This document shows positions 1 through 11,387 of a DNA stretch of 64,000 nucleotides, one piece after another. Position 1 is the first letter of the stretch. Each line of letters begins with the position of its first letter. The stretch comes from Undaria pinnatifida (Eukaryota; Sar; Phaeophyceae; Laminariales; Alariaceae): positions 4,924,000 to 4,987,999 of the forward strand of contig JABAKD010000029.1 in the NCBI GenBank assembly GCA_012845835.1. Reading direction: 5' to 3'. Below the pieces are notes generated by a model. It did not search any database, was not told the origin of the DNA, and was given only the letters and a program-made list of their open reading frames with translations. A program made the translations under genes and the position numbers.

Positions 1-1365
1 ATTCCAACCTTTGATCACCAAAAAATTGAAATTTTCTAGGCTAACCACTAAACCACCGCGGCGACCGACACTTACGTATCCTCCCCGAATCCCGGAAATA
101 CAAGCCGTAACCAATCCTAACTACTACTATGCGAAGATAAGTCATATTGCTAGCCCGAAAACATTACATTAACAACATCTCGAGTTGTGAATGTACAGCA
201 GTGGCATAGTAGTAGACTATCTGCATGCCCGGCGTAGGGTGGCTCACGGGGATATTGCTCTCGGTGCCCGACGAGGGACCATCAGGGGGAGGAGAAGATG
301 AGATAAAAAATATATCAAAGTACCGGAGTCCCGAAAGCCACTCCGAATATGCACACTCACTCGAAGATACTCCCAAGCCTTTGATCAAGCTAAATATAAT
401 GCTGAAATTAAATTAAAAATACCAGGTATCAAATTTCCCCATCCAGTAGTACTCAATAGCAACCAATATTGTTCCCTCAAATTGATATACTTCCAAATAT
501 TCGATCAAGCAAAATTCTGGTGGTAGACACTCTCATTCTCAACATGCCTCAGGTGAAATGAAAATAGTATAACTATTAGTATCAACGCAAACCCGAGTTT
601 GATTCTCATTGTTACGTGCACATGGTGAATCTTACATCCTTCATGCTCGTGACAACTGTCATGATAATGCTTATTCGATCCTGGATTAATGCAAACTCAA
701 AAATATCATCCTCAAGTCGAAAAAAATGTAAAGGCATCACCTTCAACTAGTATTTCATGACCCAAAATATGAGCTGAGATATAACTCCGCCGCTCCGGAG
801 TCAAACTCCCCCACTCTGCAGTCAAACTCCCCATTCCGAAGTCAAGCCACATTTTGTCCAACCTGTTCCGCTCTGGTTTAGTCCATACCAAGCTCTCAAC
901 ACGCGTTGGCATTACAGGAAACTTTGATGAGGACAGTGTTGTTTCAACCAACTATGGGAACCAGCATTCATCATACCTACCTACTCTGTTCAAAAAAATC
1001 AAGCATCCTGCCAGCTCGACCTCCAATTCATATCACCAGGAGTTCATCGCAATAATGCGGCGGTGATGATGTCCCGTGGTACATCCGCGAGCTGAAAAGA
1101 ATATCTCACGTAAACGATCGATGTCTCGTTCCGCCCTACAAGTTCAAAGATATAAATACCAAGTTTCCTTGTCAAACGCTCCCAAAAACAACGAATATTT
1201 TGCTCGTATACTACTGCTGTGCGTTCGTTTGTACATGACGTGTAATCATCTGTGGATTATTCAAATATACTTTCCAACCGCTTTCTGCTGAGAATGCTCG
1301 GTTGGTGCATCCCTGGCGTCTCCGGGGTCGGACGGTCCAGCTTACTTGCGGACCGGTCCACCGTT
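1..1365. other. unassigned DNA, no supported gene
   Basis: Only short overlapping reading frames on both strands are present. None carries a recognisable motif or reads as a coherent protein. I see no repeat shared with the rest of the window here. Confidence 0.5.
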
Positions 1366-1368
1366 TTT

Positions 1369-1560
1369 CGGTTTCTTGCTCGGCCTTCCTAGTTTTGGTT
1401 ATGCTCGTTTTGCCAGTTGTTTCTCGACGTTTCAGCTGCTTTCTGCAAATTTATTTTTCCCTGCCAACACGAGTTTGAACGTTTTCGCGAATTTTTCTTC
1501 CTTTTTGTCTAGTATGTTGAATTTCCTACTATCTTCCGCTAATTTGCCGCCTGTGCATTA
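1369..1560 (+). repeat. dispersed repeat R1, copy 1
   Basis: This stretch is a diverged direct copy of 16973-17160. Both share the order tttcttgctcggcct, ctgctttctgcaaatttt, ctgccaacacgaatttga, cgcgatttttcttc and gctaatttgccacctgtg, with scattered substitutions and small indels. It is T-rich on the + strand. The short hydrophobic reading frame across it differs between the copies, so coding is unlikely. The family and its ends are unknown. Confidence 0.6.
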
Positions 1561-2911
1561 GTTGCGGAACGGTCCAGCTTTAGATTTTCTCTGATTCCCA
1601 CCATTTGTTTAGTACTTGACGAAGTTTCATTACATCCCCCCTAGCACAATCCGACGACAAGAGCAATATGCTACAGCATTCCGGTGACCGTATAGCCAAG
1701 GGTAAAGAGCCGCAAAGCTCTTTACAACGATAATGACCTCGACGATAGGCTAACAAACTGAACGCACAGCGGCCATAACAGAGAAACCCTCGATAAAATC
1801 TCTCCTCATGCATTTTCACTGCGTGTTTGATCGCCTGACCACCATTCAATGGCTTAAAGTCCGTATGTGAACGAAACTTACGTGCATGAAAGCAGCACGC
1901 AACTCCACGGGACTGACACGTTTACTCCTTTTGGAGTCTGCCCACATAAAATGTAATCCTCCACCAAAATGCAACGTCGGTGGCTTAATAACGATGCCAG
2001 GTATCAAAGCACAGAAAGAGGGCATCTGACACAATAAACCTTAAACGAAATATACGGCCGAAGGTCGAGGATAAGTATGTAGCCCGCACCAAACAACACT
2101 TTTTTGTCCAGTCAAGTTCAACCCATACCCAAACGTTAAACACGACCGGGTCACTGCTCAAGAGACTGTACCAACAGCCTATCAGACTCCTCACAAAGCA
2201 GTGCCGATCCTAGAAACAGGGCATACCCCCCATGAACTCTGAAATAGAATTAATGCAGATGCCCAGGGAAAACCAATACAACGAGCAAAAAAACGCGATC
2301 AAATACCATTCGTAACTCCGAAATAAAGCCATTGCAATCGCAGAACAATAATAGCAACAGTTGCGCCTCCTAAGTAAGAACTGAATCGAAAACGGCAAAA
2401 AGCAAAACGAAATAACACGGCCAACAACAACCAACACGAGAAAATTGAAGAATTCAGACTGGTAAACCAAGACCGATTAAGAAGACACAATACTATGATC
2501 GAACACGTAAAAATTCGCCTCGCACACCAGAGTAATTTACAGGATACAAATACCCACACATAACATTCACCCCGCTATCGCAAGAAAGCCTCATAACATT
2601 TTTGGACCGAACTACTCCGCTCCAAATCGAACAGCCGCCACCAACCGGATGCACCATTATTCCCCCAACAACTTCTCAACAGGACTCGTGGTCAAAGTGT
2701 ACGTGCAAAATTATTACGAGAAGCAAAAACAGGGTAAGAAACTCTTCGCCTTGTCGGAGGACCCAGTTATGGCCGCTCTAGCGCTGTCGCCAGTGGCCGG
2801 TGTTGTAGTGAGGCACGTGACTCTTGCAGCCTGAATAAGTAACCAGGTTCTTACACGTGATGCTGACACCTATTTATCCGACAGAGACGAGGCGTCGCCA
2901 CAAGAAGGAGG
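1561..2911. other. unassigned DNA
   Basis: Minus-strand frames of 60-90 codons overlap one another and are hydrophobic or Cys/Phe-rich, as random AT-rich sequence can be. I found no motif or repeat. Confidence 0.45.
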
Positions 2912-3180
2912 CACGGGCAAGGGCTCAGAGAAAAGGAAAGGCGTAACAGCGGACGGGCAAGGGTTCGGAGCGGAGGGACGGCGGAAGAGCGCAAGGGCCA
3001 GACTTCAGAGCGGTCGATCGGTGCACGGGCATGGCTTCGAAACGAAGGGGCATTGTGCGATCAAAGCTTCGGGGCGAGGGAACGACGCGCGGACAAGGGT
3101 TCGGAACGGGACAGTGCACACAAAGCCAGGGTTCGACGGGAGGAAATGGCGCGCGGGAAAGGGAACGGCGCGCTAGAAAT
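2912..3180 (+). repeat. degenerate GC-rich tandem repeat
   Basis: Variants of cgggcaagggttcggagcg recur at irregular 35-50 bp spacing, together with gagggacggcg and ggaacgacgcgcg. Open frames on both strands here are by-products of the repeat. The unit number cannot be stated exactly because the copies are highly diverged. Confidence 0.5.
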
Positions 3181-3423
3181 GCTGCTCTAGATGGGCATCC
3201 TTCCATTGCCTTCGCGTTAGAGATACAGGCTTGGTACCCCTCGTTTGGTGTCTGGTGATTCCGTACCGTGGCAGGCTTTCGACGAAGGCGGCACTTCCCC
3301 TCCTCCACGAGTTAAAATTTACGAAAAGTAAGGAATCGAGGAACAATTGTAACAATAGTGGGCACAGACGTTAACGGGACTGCTGTGAAAATTGATGGAC
3401 CCACGCAGCCGAACTGGGGCCGG

Positions 3424-3456
3424 GTTGCCGTCTCCTTCAGAGTTGGAGACAGCAAC
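3424..3456 (+). repeat. hairpin repeat copy 1
   Basis: The 12-bp arms GTTGCCGTCTCC and GGAGACAGCAAC flank a 9-nt loop. One position is mismatched as DNA (C opposite A). This is the first of six related hairpins between 3.4 and 5.8 kb. Confidence 0.7.
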
Positions 3457-3617
3457 AAAGTTCCCAACGATAAGTGCGAGCCATATCTGAAGTACATTCC
3501 CCCTCCTGCCAAACAAACATACCATTTCAAATATAAGCAAACCAAGCACGAAGAAAACAAAGCGAAAGGAAAATTAAGTGCACGTTCCTCGGCAAGGCAC
3601 AAGCTTAAAGGGGCCAG

Positions 3618-3651
3618 GTTGTCGTCTTCTCTTCAAATGGGAGACGGCAAC
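3618..3651 (+). repeat. hairpin repeat copy 2
   Basis: The arms GTTGTCGTCTTC and GGAGACGGCAAC would still pair as RNA through two G-U wobbles. The flanking sequence (ggggccaggttg) matches that of copy 1 (ggggccgggttg), so the two belong to one family. Confidence 0.6.
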
Positions 3652-3689
3652 ATCAGTTCCTATTGGTACAGCCCAAACCAAATATAGGC

Positions 3690-4985
3690 GTATACCCCGT
3701 CTCTCCGAGAAAATCAAAGAAAAGCAACCGGGCACCAAACAAAAACACGAAAACAACTAACGCGAAACCGAAAACATATGCGGCGTTCTCGGCGACGGAG
3801 AGTAGTGCGCCCCGTTAGCGACGGGTTAGTGCGGCGATACTGGACGTAGGCTGACAAATGACAAGTGTATATCTGGTAATGCAGTATATGAAAGCACACT
3901 CAGTCTCGTTGACACTACATCGCTGGAAGGGCGGGGCTTGCCGGAGACATGTAACTATTAGTAATAGAACCTACAGACAATTTTTCGATCAGTCACGTGG
4001 GGGTGGATGAAAAGGGCAACCGTGTCAGACGAGTTAATGGGTTTGGCGTGGTTCAAAGCCCTAGCGTGTCAGTGTTAGTGGGGCTGCGAACATTGGGGTT
4101 AGCGTGCGCACATGGCATCTGGTTCAATAAAAATAAACAAGATACATCATCAAGCGGCTCTAGGATCCGTGTCGTTGCTTGATCCTAAAGAGAGCCAACT
4201 ATGTGATCACTGCTTGCTGTGTCTAACGACAGCAAAGTTCACACCGCTATCATCGCTTGCATCCCCTCCGCGGATATCTAAAACAAAACACAAAACAATC
4301 GGGGAAAAGAACAAAGAAAGGGATAAAAATCAGGAGAGTGGTTCAGCAACTACTGCACACAGAAATGATGTCACGGTAGCGACAACCGCAACAACAACCC
4401 GACGAGGTAGCAGTAACAACAGTAGAACCTTCCCGGCAAAATGAAATGACAGATGAAGGTAGGCATGCATAGCGTAACGAATTGACAACGTCATTGTTTT
4501 ATTGATCAAGAGTGACCACCTCCAGCTTGATAACGAGCAAACGTGGAGTTGAGTTTAATCACGGGCAAGTGTGTGTACGCTCGTGTGTGTTTGCTCGGGA
4601 GCAATCATCGCCGGTTGGATCACGAAAGAAGAAGGGCAAAATCTGGGAAACATCAACTTCGATATATGAGGGAGAGCAAGTGAAAACACCACAAGGAAAC
4701 CGTGCTCAGCATTCAGTCATGTGTGCCCGGTACACGAATGGGTCCGCGAGCAAAATCAGAGAGCATATCGAGCACACCAATAATGATAACAAGCTGTGGT
4801 AAGCTCAGCGTACAACAGCGCCAAAATTAAATAAAATTAATTGCGTGAAACAGCTTCTAGAGTGAGAAGACGAGGAGCATGTCAGCATACACAGCAAGCA
4901 GAAAATCATTGAGTGCAATAGCTCCTTTTAGAGTGCCATAACGCGGAGCATGTCATTACAGCAGTTCAGTATTGCACAACGGGTA
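3690..4985. other. unassigned DNA
   Basis: Only unsupported short frames are present. An acaacaacc-type microsatellite patch lies near 4380-4420. I recognise no gene or element. Confidence 0.45.
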
Positions 4986-5003
4986 AGGACCTCATGAAGC
5001 CTG

Positions 5004-5046
5004 GTTGCTGTCTCCGCCTATTGCATATCAGTCAGGAGACAGCAAC
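5004..5046 (+). repeat. hairpin repeat copy 3
   Basis: The arms GTTGCTGTCTCC and GGAGACAGCAAC are perfect 12-bp inverted repeats around a 19-nt loop. Flanks share ctatccatcctg and gcatcc with copy 6. Confidence 0.75.
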
Positions 5047-5228
5047 AACGGTCCCAAACGATACCAACCTATCCATCCTGGGCGCGGACCCACATGCATC
5101 CATGAGGGGTATAGACCCACCACACTGTCATTCTTGCTGTTTGAAATACTTGAATACTCAGCAGCCAGTTGAAGCTATATAACAGCAATGGGAAGCGGGG
5201 CATGTGGACATACAGCAATAGTATTTGG

Positions 5229-5507
5229 GCGCGGGAAGGCGCAGACCCAAAAGAGACTGGTTGCTGTCTCCCTCAACATAGGAGACAGCAACACGGGTCG
5301 ACCAGGCGCAGACCCTTCCATTGTAGGCGTGGGCAAGCATGCATAAGTGGCAGACACAGACATGTGAACACACAGCAGTAGTAGTATAGCATTACGGCGC
5401 GGGAAGGCGCAGACCCAGAGAAGACTGGTTGATGCCTCCCTCAACATAGGAGGCAACAGCACGGCTCGACCAGGCGCAGACCCTCCCATTGCAGGCGTGG
5501 GTGCGAC
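5229..5507 (+). repeat. 168-bp tandem pair containing hairpins 4 and 5
   Basis: Two units, near 5229-5335 and 5397-5507, share gcgcgggaaggcgcagaccc, a hairpin, tcgaccaggcgcagaccc and ttgcaggcgtggg. Hairpin 4 (5260-5292) has perfect arms GTTGCTGTCTCC/GGAGACAGCAAC around ctcaacata. Hairpin 5 (5428-5460) keeps the same loop. In its inner stem a T-to-C change on one arm is matched by A-to-G on the other (TGCCTCC/GGAGGCA), while the outer stem is disrupted. The reading frames across the pair are by-products of the duplication. Confidence 0.75.
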
Positions 5508-5746
5508 AACAGCTCTCGTCACAGTAGGCAAACACCTTACTTCCGCGCAAATTCTGTGGGAAACAGAAAGGAATGTGAGAAAAAGAAAAAGAAATAAAAT
5601 ACAAATGCAAAAATATTTGAATGAATATCGTAAACAAATAAAGCGAAAATAAACACTGGGTGTCGGCGGGTGAGACACGGAGTATTTTAGCATACGAGCA
5701 CTTCGTTATTCTGAAGCTTGGACAGGCTCAGACCTCGAGGCGCCTG

Positions 5747-5789
5747 GTTGCTGTCTCCGTATCCAGCACATCATTTAAAAGACAGCAAC
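5747..5789 (+). repeat. hairpin repeat copy 6
   Basis: Perfect 10-bp arms GTTGCTGTCT and AGACAGCAAC flank a 23-nt loop. The preceding cctg and the following aacaatggg.cccac.aggtacagacctatcc resemble copy 3. Confidence 0.7.
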
Positions 5790-6132
5790 AATGGGCCCAC
5801 AAGGTACAGACCTATCCCTCCTGAATGCACATCTAGAATGCATCCGTGCAGGTACAGGCCTCTCACCTCTGAAACATCACAAAAAAAACAAGTAATCTAA
5901 AATAAAGTACAGGGTAACCTGACCAGTGTGACGACAATGCGTGACGGCTAAATCTTGGTACATACACGTATCAGATCAAATGGAACGTCACCACACACGA
6001 GACGAGTGTTGCGTACAGCAGCGTCAAATAGTGTGTGATATAACCGCTTGCAGCCTAGAGACTGGTCGCGTATCTGTTGCCATGTGCGTACATTACGAAC
6101 GATGTAGTATTTTGTTCGGCGTGAATAGAAGG

Positions 6133-6571
6133 TGTTGCGGCGGATTCTCATGACGTCACGTAAAATACGTAACTGAATGCTGCCTAGGGCTGTACAGCTC
6201 CTGTCAGTCTAGAAAGCATATTGCTCACGGTCTCAGTCCAAAAAACACAAAAGACCAAACGAGGGAAAAAGGACCATGAACTTGATCTGACACGAGCGTG
6301 AGTGACTGCGAACCGAGCTTGAGTACAGCGATCGTTACCGTAAGGAATTATTGGAGGTTTCATCCGGAGATCTGTTATATAGCACTAGCGCTTGGAAGAG
6401 GACTGCGTGAGACAAGACTGGTGTTGAGGGCAGCTGTTGTAACAAGCAGACGGGAGGAATCAGCCCAAAAGGATACACGGGGGGAATGAATCAGAAGCGG
6501 TGAGAGACTAGGGACGAGGGGTTGGAGACCTGGATGCCTGTGTCTAAAATAGCTCTTATCTGTTCGTTGCA
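6133..6571 (+). repeat. 5' LTR of element A
   Basis: The repeat is 439 bp and runs from TG to CA. It aligns along its full length with 12293-12733. By hand count there are about 45 substitutions plus a few indels, including an extra tata in the 3' copy. Long identical blocks remain, such as tctgacacgagcgtgagtga and gttatatagcactagcgctt. Confidence 0.85.
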
Positions 6572-6582
6572 TGGGGCTTCAT

Positions 6583-6780
6583 CTGGGATCCGTGTTGATT
6601 GATAATCTCGCTTGACTCAGGTAGAAGTACAGTCGAAAACACGAAGGTAGAAGTACAGCAGCATGCCGGGCCTTCTTTCAGCTGGGATCCGTGTGGGTTG
6701 ATAATCTCGCTTGACACAGGTAGAAGTACAGTCGTAAATGCTTGGGTAGAATTACAGCAGCAAGGCGGACCATGTTTTGT
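6583..6780 (+). repeat. 2 x 99-bp tandem repeat in element A leader
   Basis: Two units start ctgggatccgtgt (6583 and 6682). They share ttgataatctcgcttgac, caggtagaagtacagtcg and tacagcagca. The pair lies just inside the 5' LTR, in the untranslated leader. Its role is unknown. Confidence 0.75.
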
Positions 6781-6831
6781 TGAAATTCACAAAACAATGT
6801 ATGGGAGATAAAATGGGCATTCTAAATATGA

Positions 6832-7143
6832 ATGATTTTACGGGATGTTGAAGAAAGTTCCATAACAGATCAACTTTATTTTTATATCATGTTGAAAATC
6901 TCGCTGAAAGCAGTATCGCGAACCCCACACGCTTCAGGACAACCACAGGCAGACACCGCAGAAAAAGAAATAGCAGGCCTCATGAGTGATGAGAATCGGT
7001 TGTCGGGATCCCTAGACAGTGCGAGCGAGGAATGAGACGCTATCAAGTTTGTGCAAAGCGCGGGAGTCACGCAGTTCATGCTACGTAAAGCAGTACAGAC
7101 AGAAAACAAGATTCTACCCGCTTTGACTCATTATGCGATGTAG
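6832..7143 (+). pseudogene. gag-like remnant of element A
   Basis: A single frame runs from ATG 6832 to TAG 7141, with one internal TGA at 7033-7035. Beyond it the frame continues sensibly (DAIKFVQSAGVTQF, TENKILPALTHYAM). The part before the stop is hydrophilic and acidic (EIAGLMSDENRLSG). Position directly after the LTR leader makes gag the natural assignment, but I see no diagnostic capsid motif. The frame ends about 500 bp before the nested C-rich repeat, so the rest of gag may be displaced or lost. Confidence 0.45.
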
Positions 7144-7654
7144 ACTCAACATTGGTATGCATCAATGGTGTAAATTGATCCGCAAGGCATGGCATTTTCT
7201 GCTTTCATTGCTTTCATTTTTGTACTTACGCTTACGACGAGTACTTCTATATTGCTGTACCAGGTACGTATGCCATCGTGCTGTATATGTGCGTATAATA
7301 TATTCCGTATGTCGTTGCAGGTTGTGGCAGGTCGTGTGTACATAGTGTGGTACGAGTAGTGTGGCGATGTCTCCGTGTTGGGCATGTAGGAGACAGTGCA
7401 CGTATGGCCTCTGACTGGCTCAAAAGGCGCCTAAATCAGTTGAAAGCTAGACAACGTAAAAACATCCAGGCGGCTGGCCAATGGCAGGTGTCCTAGCGTG
7501 TGATATGTACCTGGTTTTAGTGCTGTACCTGTGTTGTCACCAAACTGACCAGGTATACCTGATTTTGCCAAAAAAAAACATTTTTTTTCCTGAAAAAACA
7601 TTTTATTTATTATTTTGTGTATCAGTACGTACCCAATCGAACTGTGGTGGTATA

Positions 7655-8184
7655 TATAATAATGTATAGTTTCCAGGCACATATTGAGCTGCCCCAGACG
7701 CCCCCCCCCCCCCCCCCGCCCCCAATAATATACTGGTGCCAAAACCGTCAGATTTATCCCCTCGAAAGGATTTATAGCTTTCATGCACAAACTGCCCCCC
7801 CTCCCCTCCCCCCCCCCCCCCCCCCCCTCCAAACCCGCTCGCTTTAGATCAAAACCAGGCCCCCACGTCCTTCAAAAATCCGCCCCACCCCCCTCACCGG
7901 TTATTCGACTTACAAGATTCACTTGATAAAAGGATACATTTCCCTTCACAGCTGTCAGATTTTGTCCCCCTCAGAAACGGGTTTTATAGTTTCCGCGCAC
8001 AGACTGACTAAAATCACCCTGTTGACCCTGATAGCTACACTGTAGTTGTAAGGGGAGTCGCCGACTTTTATCCTTAATGAGGACACACAACTCGTAAAGC
8101 GCGCGATCGGAGTATCACACACAGCTTGCAAAGATGATTTCGACGAAATCTTCGATCTCACAGCTGGAGTGTATTTTCATTTTT
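7655..8184 (+). repeat. C-rich modular repeat (type M1), copy a, nested in element A
   Basis: The segment shares the M1 order: a tatagtttccaggcacatattgagctg block, a C-run, an accgtcagatttatccc block, a C-run, then ctgtcagattttgtccccct, ctgttgaccctgatagctac, gcgcgatcggagtatcacac and ttcgatctcacagctggagt. The terminal mini reading frame seen in other copies has a 1-bp deletion here (gatgatttcg rather than gatgagtttcg). It interrupts the interior of element A. Confidence 0.8.
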
Positions 8185-8454
8185 TATAAAATGTAGTCAG
8201 GATGGTGAGAACGGAGTGACATGGACTGTTGTTGAGCAAGTGACATGACGTAGTGATGAAAATGTTATACACATTTGCTCAAAATTGTGTACGGTTGTGA
8301 GTATAGAGTATTACATGTATACGTTGTTATTGGGATTTTGTGTCATCGCAGGTTGTACAGGCACTGCAAGGTCGTTCTCACAGGTGTTTCAGGAGTAGTG
8401 ATACTGCAAACTGGTTTTAGTTTTTAATTCTGTGTGGGGAATGTAAGCCTTTCT

Positions 8455-8592
8455 ATGGCTGCTCTTTGTCACGCTAAGAACTTAGAGGAATTAGAAACGT
8501 GGTTTAGAGACATTGTCGTATTGGAATGGGAACAGGGGAAGCTCGGTAAATACGTTGCAAATTCGAGGATTGTAAAGAATGCGTTCTTTTGA
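8455..8592 (+). CDS. 45-residue reading frame inside element A, unrecognised
   Basis: The ATG-to-TGA frame reads like a real protein segment (NLEELETWFRDIVVLEWEQG). It lies between the nested C-rich repeat and the Gly/Pro-rich frame. It is in the same coordinate frame as the gag-like remnant, so it may be another gag piece. No family could be named, and chance remains possible at this length. Confidence 0.25.
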   Translation: MAALCHAKNLEELETWFRDIVVLEWEQGKLGKYVANSRIVKNAFF

Positions 8593-9123
8593 ATCAATGA
8601 AAACTAAAAAAGAAATCAGATGTCAGTGGAGCTATACACGTCATGGGAATTACATACGGCGGAGCTAAATACATCTGGGGAGCTACTATACAAGTACTTT
8701 CAAGGCGCGTAGGAATTTACTACTAATAGTTACGCATGAATATATGCAGACCTTGAAACTTTTATCGGTTGTTATTCTATGTATGGACGTTTATACCTCG
8801 ATAGATGTTTACAAAGTGATAGATTCTGCTGTTCCAAATTCGTTCAGAAAATGTGCAAAGGATGTACAAGAATGACAGTTACAGTGTAAGCCTACAATTA
8901 GATTGATGTGTCTTAGATACCCTAGGAATTCCATACGTAACTCTGTTAGTAAAGACTCGAGCTTTCGAAGGGCAGCATTTTAGAAGGCTTTCATATATAT
9001 ATATATTATGACAAGAGGATAACTTTCAAGCAACCAGAAAGGTAAAAATACATCTACTCGAAACCTGTTCCCACCCACCTTGTCCCAAGCCACTGCATAT
9101 ACCCGTTAGGTGGGGACATCTCG

Positions 9124-9759
9124 GTGAAGACTCCATCGATCCCCTGGACTCCACTCGTATTCCTAGGCCCAAAGGGAAACGGACGGCGTCCCGGGGAGGG
9201 GGGAAGAAGTTATTGTAGGGAAAAACATAATCGGGTCACCGAGGCCATGGAAGGAAGAGGGGGACCTTTTGGGGGATGTTTTGGTGCACCTTACCCGAGG
9301 GGAGGCCCACCACAGGAATGCTCGACACAGAGCGGTCAGGCTGGAGGACCACCACATGGCGGCCAGGTTGGATGGGGTACAGAGGGTGGTGCAGGACAAG
9401 GGGCAGCAGGACCGGTAAATCCTGTAGGAGCGGGAGGCGGGTACAATCAGATGTCCCCTCCCTCCCTACCGTCACCCTTTGGAATCGGAGGACGATGGGG
9501 TTCACAGGCAGCCCGAAGTGGAGCACAACTGAACCCGAGATCGCGGTGGGGACCGCCGATGGTTCCAAGGCCGCCGCAGCAACAACAGCCAAGGTTTGCT
9601 GGCCATAAGCAGCCAGGGTTCATCAGCCAAGAGGGAGCTCAGGGGTGGCAGGTACCGTGGTGTGGCCAACCCATGATGCAGGGGTGGGGACCCCAGGGAG
9701 GACAACCATTTTTCCGACTAGGAAGTGGTGGATCGCAGATCGGACAGCTTAATCCGTGA
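9124..9759 (+). pseudogene. Gly/Pro/Gln-rich frame in element A, possible gag segment
   Basis: A 211-residue open frame, the longest in element A, is rich in Gly, Pro and Gln (PHGGQVGWGTEGG, PRPPQQQQPRF, GWGPQGGQPF). It has no zinc knuckle of the CX2CX4HX4C type and no membrane segment. The start is uncertain: the first ATG is at 9124 and a second at 9247 begins the biased portion. It lies upstream of reverse transcriptase, where the end of gag is expected. The composition resembles a disordered nucleic-acid-binding tail, which is an inference only. Confidence 0.4.
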
Positions 9760-10019
9760 AGAATGATCCAGTGTTCTTCCTTGACATCCTTACTGGACCA
9801 TGCCCAAAGATCAGCTGAGTGGTACGGCTCCAGCGCCCCTATAGGGAGATGGACTGTCTGACATGTGTGTGGCGGTTTTCACGTGCTTACTACCAGGCTC
9901 GAAAATGGTCAAGATAGCCTTTGCGGACAACCACAGTACGCGCGTACCTACGATCGATGGGCGTGAGGTTGTGAAGTTGGCCAAGGAACTCACACTCGCA
10001 GAGTGGTGGACTCGGGGAC

Positions 10020-10455
10020 TTGCAGCACGTTCGCTGCGGCTTCGGGTTGACAGTGCCATCCGCGTTTGCCAACTACGTGGGTGGGCGACCGTTACCAGTC
10101 AAGGGTAAGGGAATCAAGAACTTATTGGACGACATATCCATCCCGTCGAAAACCCTTGAAGACCAACGGGGACTGCTGCGAGAAACGTTAGAGTGTCTTC
10201 GGCAAGGTCGTCTAACCGTCAATCTCGAGAAATCGCGTTTCTGACAGTCGGTTATGGAGTTCGTCGGCATGATCGTGGATTGACTTGGCACCAGGCCGGC
10301 TCCGAGCAAGATTGATGCTGTCAAAGCCGAACGCGGTGGAGGAAGTGCGAGTGCTGCTGGGTGTGAGAGGGTACCTACGGCAATTCGTACCACTGAATAG
10401 CACAGTCGTGACGCCCATTTCCGACTTGCTCAGAGATCCGAGGTTCAGAGAGTAG
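10020..10455 (+). pseudogene. reverse transcriptase fragment of element A
   Basis: The frame-3 segment 10020-10244 reads GFGLTVPSAFANYV, equivalent to the FGLxNAPATFQxLM block. It continues with LLDDI at 10122-10136 (the YLDD active-site box with Y changed to L), then SKTLEDQRGLLRETLECLRQG and LTVNLEKSRF. After a stop at 10242 the next block continues as MEFVGMIVD and PAPSKIDAV. A further frame reads VRVLLGVRGYLRQF, matching the connection region of Ty3/gypsy polymerases. The N-terminal fingers are not recognisable. At least two frame changes and several stops make it non-functional. Confidence 0.8.
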
Positions 10456-10539
10456 AACAAGGCTTTTAATGCCCTTATCGAGGCTTTGACAGCCTTGATT
10501 AATTGTCGGTACTGCGGGCCCACCCTCATCAGGGACGTT

Positions 10540-11066
10540 ATGGACTACGCGCTCTTGTGTGGGTGCAGGCGTCGCACTGGTGGCAGTCGACAAAGCCAGC
10601 AAGTTCTTGTTCGCCTACCCGCTCCCCACGAAAGAAGCACTCCGAGTAGAGAGGAACTGTTCCAAGCGATGCTCACTTTTGGACTACCGCTGTATGGTCG
10701 CAGTGATCCGGGATCCGAGTTCACGGCAAATGTGATGCAACGCTTATCGCTCTTATCATATCGCTTATGCAATGGTTGATCGTGACCATCGTATATGGGC
10801 CTGCCGACCATCCACGCGCAATAGAGACGGTCGAGAGACAGGGGGGGTGGCTACACCAAGCACTAGGAGAACTGTGCAACACTTGGCCTCGCAGATGGGA
10901 TGAGTATATACAGCCGACACTGTGGATTCATCGTACCACGCCGGACCTGCGCTTACCGGGGAAGCCAAATCCCTTCCGTCCTTTCTTCGGTCGTGATGCA
11001 CGCACGCAACTTGATGTCACGCACCCCGAAATCAACGGTTGTGATTTCAGAGGCGGGATGCACTGA
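10540..11066 (+). pseudogene. integrase core fragment of element A
   Basis: Frame 2 near 10571 reads VALVAVDKASKFLFAYPLPTK, containing the first catalytic Asp. Frame 1 continues TFGLPLYGRSDPGSEF with the second Asp. Frame 3 (10767-11066) reads GPADHPRAIETVERQGGWL with the catalytic Glu, followed by WDEYIQPTLWIHRTTPDLR and PFFGRDAR. All three DDE residues are present but in three different frames. The HHCC zinc-binding region is absent. This is a clear retroviral-type integrase of the Ty3/gypsy group. Confidence 0.85.
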
Positions 11067-11387
11067 TACGTCGCCGACAAAAATGACATGAAGACAGACA
11101 TAAGTCATGAGAGTCGAAATGCTGAAATCGGTCGGACTTCGGTGGGAACCGGTGTTGTTGTCGGAGACAAGTTGCTGGTGAAGGAGGCGGAGTCTGTGAT
11201 GGCAAGATACATCATAAATTAGGCTACGAGCACTGGACCTTGGGAGGTGACTGAAGGTGTCTTACCAGGACTCAGCTACATCGTCACGATGAATGGGCGA
11301 GGGATTCGCCGATGACGGGCGTTAGCAGCGAATATCAAGATACTCCACTTACGTCCGGACGACCCCCGTCACGACTTTGAAAACGAA

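Noticed and set aside
2210..2559. Overlapping hydrophobic minus-strand frames as a membrane protein
   Set aside because: Two different frames over the same bases look equally hydrophobic, as expected from AT-rich codons. No conserved motif was found.
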